Origin: DASXRC01 sp036506795
Lineage (GTDB): Bacteria; Actinomycetota; Actinomycetes; Mycobacteriales; Micromonosporaceae
DNA: 43,433 bases
Assembly (NCBI GenBank): GCA_036506795.1
Contig: DASXRC010000221.1
Span: 1 to 43,433 of the forward strand
Reading direction: 5' to 3'
Part shown: positions 18,850 through 26,900 of the stretch, in pieces
Numbering within the stretch: position 1 is the stretch's first letter
Layout of the letters: each line of letters starts with the position of its first letter
Position numbers and translations under genes: made by a program
The notes under the pieces: model-generated
Told to the model about the DNA's origin: nothing
Seen by the model: the letters and a program-made list of their open reading frames with translations, nothing else
Databases searched by the model: none

Positions 18850-20304
18850 TTGCGTAACTCCACGAACTTCGTTCCGGAGTTCGACGAGGATCTCGACGCC
18901 ACAACTGGTGATCTTGAGCTCGAGGAGCGGCATGCGCTGCGCCGCGTCTCCGGCCTTTCGACCGAGCTGGCGGACATCAGCGAGGTCGAGTACCGACAGC
19001 TGCGGCTCGAGCGGGTCGTGCTCGTCGGGGTGTGGACCGAGGGCACGGTGACCGACGCCGAGAACTCCTTGATCGAGCTTGCCGCGCTTGCCGAGACGGC
19101 GGGCTCGCAGGTGCTCGAGGGGCTGATCCAGCGCCGCGGTCGTCCGGACCCGTCCACGTTCATCGGTCGGGGCAAGGTCGACGAGCTGCGCACGGTCGTG
19201 GTGTCGAGCGGCGCGGACACCGTGATCTGCGACGGAGAGCTATCGCCGGGCCAGCTGCGGACGCTCGAGCAGGAGACCAAGGTCAAGGTGATCGACCGCA
19301 CCGCGTTGATTCTGGACATATTCGCCCAGCACGCGAAGAGCCGGGAGGGCAAGGCGCAGGTCGAGCTGGCGCAGCTTCAGTACTTCCTGCCCCGGCTGCG
19401 CGGCTGGGGCGAGGCGCTGTCCCGGCAGGCCGGTGGCAGTGGCCGGGCCGGCGGTTCCGGCGGTGTGGGCCTGCGAGGTCCCGGCGAGACCAAGCTCGAG
19501 ATCGACCGGCGGCGCATCCGCACCCGGATCTCCCGCCTCAAGCGCGACATCGCCGCCATGCGGACGATCCGCGACACGAAGCGGTCGACGCGCCAGCGTC
19601 GAGCCGTGCCCAGCGTCGCGATCGGTGGCTACACCAACGCCGGCAAGTCGAGCCTGCTCAACCGGCTGACCGGTGCCGGCGTGCTCGTGCAGGACGCGCT
19701 GTTCGCCACGCTGGACCCGACCACGCGGCGCGCCCGGACGGGTGACGGGAGGGTCTACACGCTCTCCGACACGGTCGGGTTCGTCCGGCACCTGCCACAC
19801 CAGCTCGTCGAGGCGTTCCGGTCGACGCTGGAGGAGGTCGCCGACGCCGACCTTCTCGTGCACGTCATCGATGGAACCCACCCCGACCCGCAGGAGCAGG
19901 TCCGCGCCGTGCACGAGGTGCTCGCCGAGATCGGGGCCGAGCGGGTGCCGGAGATGCTGGTCGTTAACAAGATCGACGCAGCGAGCGAGGAGACGCTGCT
20001 CCGGCTCAAGCGCGACTGGCCGGACGCGGTATTCGTGTCCGCCCGCACCGGTGCGGGCCTCGACGACCTCCGCGCGGCGCTCGAGGCACGACTGCCACGG
20101 CCCGCCGTGGAGATGCACGCGGTCGTGCCGTACGACCGCGGCGACCTGGTCGCCCGGGCGCACCAGCGGGGCGAGGTCCTCGCCAGCGCGCACGTCGAGC
20201 ACGGAACCGAGCTGCACGTACGCGTGGACGAGGCGCTCGCCGCCGAACTGACGCCGTACGCGGAGCCCTTGCCGACTACCGACCGGGGTGCCGTGCGTAA
20301 TTGA
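18850..20304 (+). CDS. hflX: GTPase HflX
   Basis: This ribosome-associated GTPase rescues or splits stalled and inactive 70S ribosomes. In the 484-residue protein the N-terminal HflX domain has FIGRGKVDELR and a glycine-rich linker (GGSGRAGGSGGVGLRGPGET), followed by a coiled region. The G domain has G1 GGYTNAGKSS (about 258-267), G3 DTVGF and G4 NKID. The start is TTG at 18850 with GAGGAGAT about seven bases upstream; no in-frame ATG fits better. It keeps the miaA-dapF-hflX order of other actinobacteria, although the ATPase regulator and malic enzyme are inserted between. Confidence 0.95.
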   Translation: MRNSTNFVPEFDEDLDATTGDLELEERHALRRVSGLSTELADISEVEYRQLRLERVVLVGVWTEGTVTDAENSLIELAALAETAGSQVLEGLIQRRGRPDPSTFIGRGKVDELRTVVVSSGADTVICDGELSPGQLRTLEQETKVKVIDRTALILDIFAQHAKSREGKAQVELAQLQYFLPRLRGWGEALSRQAGGSGRAGGSGGVGLRGPGETKLEIDRRRIRTRISRLKRDIAAMRTIRDTKRSTRQRRAVPSVAIGGYTNAGKSSLLNRLTGAGVLVQDALFATLDPTTRRARTGDGRVYTLSDTVGFVRHLPHQLVEAFRSTLEEVADADLLVHVIDGTHPDPQEQVRAVHEVLAEIGAERVPEMLVVNKIDAASEETLLRLKRDWPDAVFVSARTGAGLDDLRAALEARLPRPAVEMHAVVPYDRGDLVARAHQRGEVLASAHVEHGTELHVRVDEALAAELTPYAEPLPTTDRGAVRN

Positions 20305-20350
20305 TCACGGCGCGGGGCAGCGGTTACGCCCGCCGTGCGACACTGTGCCG

Positions 20351-21760
20351 ATGCGGCGTGTCGTGTCCTCTCTTCTCGCGGCGGTGGGGATGTTCGGGGC
20401 CGGCCTCTCGGCGGGAGCCCCGGCGGCCTGGGCCGCGCCGAGCCCGGCGCCGGCGGGCCAGGTGCCACCCGCGGGCAAGATGGTGTGCACGATCAACAGC
20501 CCCCGGCTGAACGAGCTGTCCGGCATCGTCGCGACGGCCAACGGCTACGTCGTCGTGAACGACAGCACGAACGTCCCGGACCGCAAGCGGATCTTCTTCC
20601 TCGACACCGAATGCAAGATCATCAATGAGGTCTCGTACACCGGTGGGGGCCCCCGCGACCCGGAGGATCTCGCGCTGTCGCCGGACCGCAAGACGCTTTG
20701 GATCGGTGACATCGGGGACAACGACGCCACCGACGTCGCCAAGACGCGCAGGACCGTGGCGCTGTGGAAGATGCCCGTCGGCGGCTCGACCCGGCCGGTG
20801 ATCTACCGGATGAGCTACCCCGACGGTGATCACCACGACGGCGAGGCGCTGCTGATCTCCGGCAACGGCACGCCGGTCATCATCACGAAGGAGCTGTCTG
20901 GTAAGGCCCTGCTGTACTCGCCGACCGGGCCCCTGAAGGCCAACGTCGAGACCGGCGTGCCCCTGAAGCGGGTCGGAGAGGTGACGTTGCCGAAGGGCAG
21001 CACCACGGACAACCCGATGAAGGCCGCCGGCCGCGTCGTGATCACCGGCGCGGCACGCTCACCGGCCGGCACCAAGGTCGCCCTGCGGACGCTGGCCGAC
21101 GCGTACGAGTACGACGTGACGAACGGTGACGTCGTGGCGGCGCTCACGACCGGAACGCCACGGATGACACCGCTGCCAAACGAGGCCTGGGGCGAGGCGA
21201 TCAGCTACACGTCGGACGGACGATCCTACGTCACGGTGTCGGACGTCGGCAACCTCGCGAACCCGCCCGACCCTGTGATCCTGCGCTACAGCCCCACGGA
21301 CTGGCTCGCGAACCACGCCGCCACCGGGACGGGCACGACCATCACCGAGAAGGACGACCGGTCCTGGTGGCAGAAGATGTCGCTCAAGCAGATGGAGTAC
21401 GGCATCGTGGCGTTCGGCGTGTTCGGCGCGCTCCTGGTCCTGCTCGGGGTGTTCGGCATCCTGCGGGCCCGCAAGCGGCCGCCCACCGACGACGGGTCCG
21501 GCGGCGACAACGCGTCCACCGCGATGATTCCACCGGTACGCGACGACTACGGGTACGCGCAGTACTACGACGAGTACGGCTACGCCGACGGGTACGGCCA
21601 GCAGCCCCGGTACCCCGCCGACGACCGGTACGGGTACCCGGACGACGGCCAGGGCGGCGGGCGGGTCTACGGGGGCGGTTACTCCGCCCCGGCCCGATCC
21701 GGCGAGCCGTCGTACCCATACGACCCGGCGTCGTACCCCGACGACCGGGGCCGCTACTAG
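20351..21760 (+). CDS. Secreted, C-terminally anchored protein with Tyr/Gly/Asp-rich tail
   Basis: The 469-residue protein has a Sec signal peptide (about 1-30, ending in GAPAAWAAP). A 340-residue exported domain contains Asp-rich strands such as GGGPRDPEDLALSPDRK, IGDIGDND and DGDHHDGEALL, which suggest a beta-propeller. One membrane helix follows (about 358-380, GIVAFGVFGALLVLLGVFGI) and then a basic stop-transfer (RARKR). The last 80 residues form a low-complexity tail rich in Tyr, Gly, Asp and Pro. After a cleaved signal and one helix, the tail should lie in the cytoplasm. ATG 20351 was chosen because the frame upstream reads through the hflX tail. No function is assigned. Confidence 0.8.
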   Translation: MRRVVSSLLAAVGMFGAGLSAGAPAAWAAPSPAPAGQVPPAGKMVCTINSPRLNELSGIVATANGYVVVNDSTNVPDRKRIFFLDTECKIINEVSYTGGGPRDPEDLALSPDRKTLWIGDIGDNDATDVAKTRRTVALWKMPVGGSTRPVIYRMSYPDGDHHDGEALLISGNGTPVIITKELSGKALLYSPTGPLKANVETGVPLKRVGEVTLPKGSTTDNPMKAAGRVVITGAARSPAGTKVALRTLADAYEYDVTNGDVVAALTTGTPRMTPLPNEAWGEAISYTSDGRSYVTVSDVGNLANPPDPVILRYSPTDWLANHAATGTGTTITEKDDRSWWQKMSLKQMEYGIVAFGVFGALLVLLGVFGILRARKRPPTDDGSGGDNASTAMIPPVRDDYGYAQYYDEYGYADGYGQQPRYPADDRYGYPDDGQGGGRVYGGGYSAPARSGEPSYPYDPASYPDDRGRY

Positions 21761-21763
21761 CGG

Positions 21764-22546
21764 TCAGATCCGGCGCAGCACCGCGACGACGCGGCCGAGG
21801 ATCGTGGCCTCGTCCCCGGCGATCGGCTCGAACGCTGGGTTCTGCGGCATGAGCCAGACATGCCCCTCGCGGCGCCGGTAGGTCTTGACCGTGGCCTCGC
21901 CCTCGAGCATCGCCGCGACGATCTCTCCGTTGTTGGCCGTGGGCTGCTGCCGGACCACCACCCAGTCGCCGTCGCAGATCGCCGCCTCGGTCATCGAGTC
22001 GCCCTTGACCTGCAGCAGGAACAGGGTGCCTTCGCCGACCAGCTCGCGGGGCAGCGGGAAGACGTCCTCGATGGACTGCTCGGCCAGGATCGGCCCGCCG
22101 GCGGCGATGCGGCCGACCACCGGCACGTACGCGGGCGTCGGGCGGGCCGCCCTGGTCGCCTCGTCGTCGACCAGCTCGCCCGGCGTGCGCACGTCGACCG
22201 CGCGCGGGCGGTTGGGGTCGCGCCGGAGGAGTCCCTTCTTCTCCAGCTCCTTGAGCTGGTACGCCACGCTGGACGGTGAGACCAGCCCGACCGCCTCGCC
22301 GATCTCCCGCACGCTGGGCGGGTAGCCGTACTGCTCGACCCAGTCCCGGATGAACTCCAGGATGCGCCGTTGCCGCGAGGTCAGCTCGGCCGCCGTGAGG
22401 TCGGGCGCCGCGCCGCCGATCGGCGTCACCGCCCGCAGGTGCGGTTCGCCGGAGCGTTGCCGTCCCCCGGCGCGGCGGCGACCTCCGCTCCCGGCGGTCT
22501 GTTGAAGGGATGCGGCTTGGCGGCTGGCGCGGTCGTCGGTGGACAC
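21764..22546 (-). CDS. lexA: SOS repressor LexA
   Basis: This represses DNA-damage genes and cleaves itself when RecA is activated. In the 260-residue protein the winged helix lies at about 52-115 (SVREIGEAVGLVSPSSVAYQ). The self-cleavage site is A149-G150 (RIAAGGP), with catalytic S184 (GDSMTEA) and K221 (ATVKTY). The spacings A149-S184 and S184-K221 match E. coli LexA (84/119/156). It has a basic, disordered N-terminal extension of about 45 residues. GTG 22546 has the ribosome binding site GAGGAGG. It is convergent with the secreted-protein gene (3-base gap) and divergent from a LysM gene over a perfect SOS box. Confidence 0.96.
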   Translation of the reverse strand: MSTDDRASRQAASLQQTAGSGGRRRAGGRQRSGEPHLRAVTPIGGAAPDLTAAELTSRQRRILEFIRDWVEQYGYPPSVREIGEAVGLVSPSSVAYQLKELEKKGLLRRDPNRPRAVDVRTPGELVDDEATRAARPTPAYVPVVGRIAAGGPILAEQSIEDVFPLPRELVGEGTLFLLQVKGDSMTEAAICDGDWVVVRQQPTANNGEIVAAMLEGEATVKTYRRREGHVWLMPQNPAFEPIAGDEATILGRVVAVLRRI

Positions 22547-22733
22547 GTCCGTCCTCCTCGTCGGCGGGCTGGGTGGTTATGGCGTCCTCGCCCCCGAATG
22601 GCCGGGAACGGTGACGGGAAGAACGCTATCGGGGAGATCCGATAGTTTCAAACATCTGTACGACATGGCGCGGCGTGTCGCGCCGTTGGGACTCGACATC
22701 CGTACTCCTGTTCTGATACACCATCGTACGTCC

Positions 22734-22755
22734 GTTCGATCGAACTCGTGTTCGT
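22734..22755. promoter_or_regulatory. SOS box (LexA operator) with overlapping second palindrome
   Basis: CGAAC-TCGT-GTTCG (22741-22754) is a perfect match to the actinobacterial LexA site CGAAC-N4-GTTCG. It lies between lexA and the LysM gene, which are divergent. A 12-base perfect palindrome GTTCGATCGAAC (22734-22745) shares its right half with the box. On the minus strand a TACGAT -10-like hexamer (22723-22728) would put the SOS box over the -35 region of lexA, consistent with autorepression. Confidence 0.85.
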
Positions 22756-22799
22756 TCTGGTGGCCGTCGACGCGCTGCCGGCGAGGATAGGGGGTCGCG

Positions 22800-23156
22800 A
22801 TGGGGACGATGGCCGTGCCTTCCGTGCTGGCGGTCGCGCCCGTCCGTGGTCGAGTGCGTCGCGAGTGTCCGGCTGTTCGGCTGACTCGGCGCGGTCGCGC
22901 GGCCGTTCTGGTGCTGCTGCTCGCGCTCGCCGCGGTCCTGGCCGCGTTCGCGGCGCCGGCGTCGCGAGCGGCCGATCCATCCGGCGCCGCCGAGACCGCG
23001 GTCGTCCAGCCCGGCGACACCCTCTGGTCCATCGCGGAGCGGCGCCGACCCGGGCGCGACCCGTTCGGCACGATCGACGCGATCCGCCACCTCAACGGGC
23101 TGACCGACTACACGGTCCACCCCGGCCAGCGGCTGAGGCTGCCGCCACCGCGCTAG
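22800..23156 (+). CDS. LysM-domain membrane protein next to lexA
   Basis: This 118-residue protein has a basic N-terminus, one membrane helix (about 33-53, AVLVLLLALAAVLAAFAAP) and a single LysM peptidoglycan-binding domain (about 66-115: VVQPGDTLWSIAERR, then YTVHPGQRLRLPPP). Position and architecture match Rv2719c of M. tuberculosis. That protein is a LysM cell-wall protein expressed on DNA damage and linked to blocking division. The SOS box 45 bases upstream supports LexA control here. Translation starts at ATG 22800 with GGGGGT upstream. Confidence 0.85.
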   Translation: MGTMAVPSVLAVAPVRGRVRRECPAVRLTRRGRAAVLVLLLALAAVLAAFAAPASRAADPSGAAETAVVQPGDTLWSIAERRRPGRDPFGTIDAIRHLNGLTDYTVHPGQRLRLPPPR

Positions 23157-23185
23157 CCGCCCGGATTTGGACGCGTTGGCGACGC

Positions 23186-23216
23186 GCCGATGTGCCCGAT
23201 TGACTTGCGCATCGGC
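23186..23216 (+). terminator. Terminator after the LysM gene
   Basis: GCCGATGTGC (23186-23195) pairs with GCGCATCGGC (23207-23216): 10 bp with one wobble and an 11-base loop, 30 bases after the LysM stop. Confidence 0.5.
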
Positions 23217-23233
23217 CGCAGGAGGCATACCGT
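23205..23233 (+). promoter_or_regulatory. Possible nrdR-nrdJ promoter
   Basis: TTGCGC (23205-23210), a 17-base spacer and TACCGT (23228-23233) resemble a principal-sigma promoter. Transcription would start near 23240, inside the first NrdR-box candidate. The leader to nrdR would be about 155 bases. The -35 overlaps the preceding hairpin. Confidence 0.3.
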
Positions 23234-23236
23234 CGA

Positions 23237-23252
23237 ACCCAACATCTAGTAG
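23237..23252 (+). promoter_or_regulatory. NrdR box candidate 1
   Basis: ACCCAACATCTAGTAG matches 11 of 16 positions of the published NrdR box acaCwAtATaTwGtgt and spans the predicted transcription start. Autoregulation of nrdRJ by NrdR is known in Streptomyces. Confidence 0.4.
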
Positions 23253-23305
23253 TTACACCGCTGTAAGTTGTCCACAGGTTGGGGTTAGGTAGTCACCGGC
23301 CGTCC

Positions 23306-23321
23306 ACACGATATGCACAGC
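23306..23321 (+). promoter_or_regulatory. NrdR box candidate 2
   Basis: ACACGATATGCACAGC matches about 10 of 16 positions of the NrdR consensus, with the left half ACACnATAT well kept. It begins 69 bases after candidate 1. Paired boxes are usually 31-32 bases apart, so this one is weaker. I saw nothing resembling a cobalamin riboswitch in 23157-23396. Confidence 0.3.
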
Positions 23322-23396
23322 GGCGTCCACCGTAGGGTGGCGGGCCGTTGGCTGTGGCGTGCGGTCCGGCCGGCGCGACGGAGAGGGGGATGACGC

Positions 23397-23852
23397 ATGC
23401 GCTGCCCGTACTGCCGGCACCCCGACTCCCGCGTCGTGGACTCGCGCGAGGCCGACGACGGTCAGCTGATCCGTCGTCGCCGCGCCTGCCCGGAGTGCGG
23501 GAAGCGGTTCACGACCGTCGAAGAGCCGGTCCTCGCCGTGGTCAAGCGCAGCGGCGTGACCGAGCCGTTCAGCCGTCAGAAGATCGTTACAGGCGTACGC
23601 AAGGCGTGTCAGGGCCGGCCGGTCGATGAGGACGCGATCGCGCTGCTGGCGCAGCGGGTCGAGGAGACGGTCCGCGCGCGTGGCGCCGCCGAGGTGCCGA
23701 GCCAGGACGTCGGGCTGGCCATCCTCGGGCCGCTGCGGGAGCTGGACGAGGTGGCCTACCTCCGCTTCGCGAGCGTCTACCGATCGTTCGAATCGCTGGG
23801 GGATTTCGAACGAGAGATCGCGAGCCTGCGCGCGGCGGCGCGGACGACCTGA
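23397..23852 (+). CDS. nrdR: Transcriptional repressor NrdR
   Basis: This nucleotide-sensing repressor acts on ribonucleotide reductase genes. The 151-residue protein has an N-terminal zinc ribbon with CPYC and CPECGKRFTT (C3, C6, C31, C34) and an ATP-cone domain from about residue 46 (VVKRSGVTEPFSRQKIVTGV) to the end. Length is standard. ATG 23397 follows GAGAGGGGGATG. It lies 60 bases before nrdJ on the same strand, the nrdR-nrdJ pair known from Streptomyces coelicolor. Confidence 0.96.
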   Translation: MRCPYCRHPDSRVVDSREADDGQLIRRRRACPECGKRFTTVEEPVLAVVKRSGVTEPFSRQKIVTGVRKACQGRPVDEDAIALLAQRVEETVRARGAAEVPSQDVGLAILGPLRELDEVAYLRFASVYRSFESLGDFEREIASLRAAARTT

Positions 23853-23912
23853 ATTCTGTCAGACCACAGAGAGACCATCACGGTGTCGTGCCGTGCGAGC
23901 TGAGGGGGAGAT

Positions 23913-26900
23913 ATGGCGGGGGACTCGCGTCGGAGTCGGTCCAGCGTCGACGGGCGTTCGCGGGCGACGGCGCCCCATGGCCTGCGGGTCGAGCGCGTCT
24001 GGACGACCGAGGGAGTCCACCCCTACGACGAGGTGACCTGGGAACGCCGAGACGTCGTGATGACGAACTGGCGGGACGGCTCGGTCAACTTCGAGCAGCG
24101 TGGGGTGGAGTTTCCCGACTTCTGGAGCGTCAACGCCGCGAACATCGTGACCACGAAGTACTTCCGGGGTGCGGTGGGCACGCCCGAGCGCGAGTGGTCG
24201 CTGCGCCAGCTCGTCGACCGGGTGGTAAAGACCTACCGAACGGCGGGGGAGCGGCACGATTACTTCGCCGGCCCGGCCGACGCCGAGGTCTTCGAGCACG
24301 AGCTGACCTGGATGCTGCTCCACCAGGTGTTCAGCTTCAACTCGCCGGTGTGGTTCAACGTGGGCACCCCGTCACCACAGCAGGTCTCAGCGTGCTTCAT
24401 CCTCGCGGTCGACGACTCGATGGACTCCATCCTCGACTGGTACAAGGAGGAGGGGCTGATCTTCAAGGGTGGCTCGGGATCGGGCGTGAACCTGTCCCGC
24501 ATCCGCTCGTCGAAGGAGCTGCTCTCCAGCGGCGGCACCGCATCCGGTCCGGTGAGCTTCATGCGCGGCGCCGACGCGAGCGCCGGCACGATCAAGTCGG
24601 GCGGGGCGACGCGGCGGGCGGCGAAGATGGTGATTCTCGACGTCGACCATCCCGACATCGAGGAGTTCATCGAGACCAAGGCCCGCGAGGAAGACAAGAT
24701 CCGCGCACTGAGGGACGCGGGTTTCGACATGGACCTCGGCGGTCGCGACATCGTGAGCGTCCAGTACCAGAACGCGAACAACTCTGTCCGCGTCTCGGAT
24801 GAGTTCATGCACGCCGTCGAGAGCGGCAGCTCGTTCGACCTGCGGGCCCGGCTGGACGGCCGCGTGATCGACAAGGTGGACGCGAAGCAGCTGTTCCGCA
24901 AGATTGCGCAGGCAGCGTGGGAGTGCGCCGACCCCGGTCTGCAGTTCGACGACACGATCAACGACTGGCACACCTGCCCGGAGACCGGTCGGATCACCGC
25001 AAGTAACCCGTGCTTCACAGGCGACACTCTGGTGCATACCGACAAGGGCCTGATCAGGTTCGACGAGCTGATTGACCGGTCACGCCTTGGGGAGCGATTC
25101 GGGGTCTACACCCACGACGCCACCAACCCCGACGCGCCGGCCGACCGAATCGAGCTGACCACGCCCGACGCGGTCATGATTACAGGCGTCAACGAGATCG
25201 TGCGCGTCGAGTTCAGCAACGGCATGGTGCTGCGTTGCACACCGAACCACCGCATCTGGACAACTAATCGAGGCTACGTCGAGGCAGCGAAGCTTGCAGA
25301 CGACGACAAGGTCCTCCCGCTGAACCTGCCAACGCCCGCGGTTGCCGCGTCCCGCGAGTTCCGTTTGCAACCAGGGACTCCAGTCGCCGCCGGCGACGTC
25401 GTTCGGTCGAAGGGGCTCGAGACCCGCCTGCCCGAGAAGTGGACGGAAGAATTTGCCCACTCTCTCGGGTGGCTGGTCGGCGATGGCTGCGTTCGGCGTG
25501 GTGTACACGGCGTCCGGGGCAACAACGACGGCGCCACGTGGGTGTACGCGCCCGAGGATCGAGGCACCTTCCTCGCGCGACACCAGGCAGTTCTCGCCGA
25601 CATCGTCGGCTACGTGGGCAAGCCGTCGCAGCAGCTCAACGGTACGGTCCAGCTGCGGTCCAACCGAGCCGCCTTCGTCGAGTTCCTGTCCGGGCTCGGC
25701 GTCTCGACGGGTCGTGCCGCCACGAAGCGGCTGCCGACAGCCGTGCGCCAGGCACCAACTGAGATACAGGCAATGTTCCTTCGTGGACTCTTCGACGCCG
25801 ATGGATGCGCGGCCGAGCTCGGCAACGGCATCCGCTACGTCGGCCTAGGCTCGGTGTCGCGCGAACTCCTACGTGATGTGCAGCAGTTGCTAACTACGTT
25901 CGGCATCGGGAGCCGCATCTACGCGACTCGTTCGCAGCGGCGGGCGAAATTCACCTACATCACGGTGGGCGGCGAGGCCCGTGCCTACGCCGGTGGCCAG
26001 CTCTACGATCTCCGCATCAGCGGCCAGAACATCGCTAAGTTCGCCGCGTCGATCGGCTTCGACCACCCCCGCAAGGCCAAGCGGCTCGCCGAATGGCTGG
26101 TTGGATACCGCTTCTACGAGACCGATCAGACGGTACGGGTTGTGAACCGTACGTTCGACGGATTCGAGACCACCTATAACCTCTCCGAGCCGCGCAACCA
26201 CTCTTATGTCGCCAACGGTGTCGTGGTGCGCAACTGCTCGGAGTACCTCCACTTGGACAATTCGTCCTGCAACCTAGCCTCGCTGAACCTCATGAAGTTC
26301 CTCCGCACCGACGGCTCGTTCGACAGCGAGACGTTCGTGAAGTCGGTCGAGTTCGTGATCACGGCGATGGACATCTCGATCTGCTTCGCCGATTTCCCGA
26401 CGCAGAAGATCGCCGAGACCACGCGGGCGTACCGGCAACTGGGCATCGGGTACGCCAACCTCGGCGCGCTGCTGATGGCCTCTGGGCTGCCGTACGACTC
26501 GGACGGCGGCCGGGCGCTCGCGGCCGGCATCACGTCGCTGATGACGGGCGCGGCGTACCGGCGGTCGGCCGAGCTGGCCGCGGTGGTCGGCCCGTACGAC
26601 GGGTACGCCCGGAACGCCGAGCCACACAAGCGGGTCATGCGAAAGCACGCGGCGGCGAACGACGAGATCAAGCCCGGCGGCCCGGTTGCCTCCGCGGTCG
26701 TGGCCGAGGCGGCTCGGCAGTGGCGGCGCGGCTACGAGATCGGTGAGCAGGCCGGCTGGCGCAACGCGCAGGCCAGCGTCATCGCGCCGACCGGCACGAT
26801 CGGCTTCATGCTCGACTGCGACACCACCGGGATCGAACCCGACCTGGCACTGGTCAAGTTCAAGAAGCTGGTCGGCGGCGGCTCGATGCAGATCGTCAAC

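Noticed and set aside
23157..23396. Cobalamin riboswitch upstream of nrdR-nrdJ
   Set aside because: No B12-box-like sequence or long structured leader was seen. B12 riboswitches in actinomycetes usually precede the class Ia genes or cobalamin genes.
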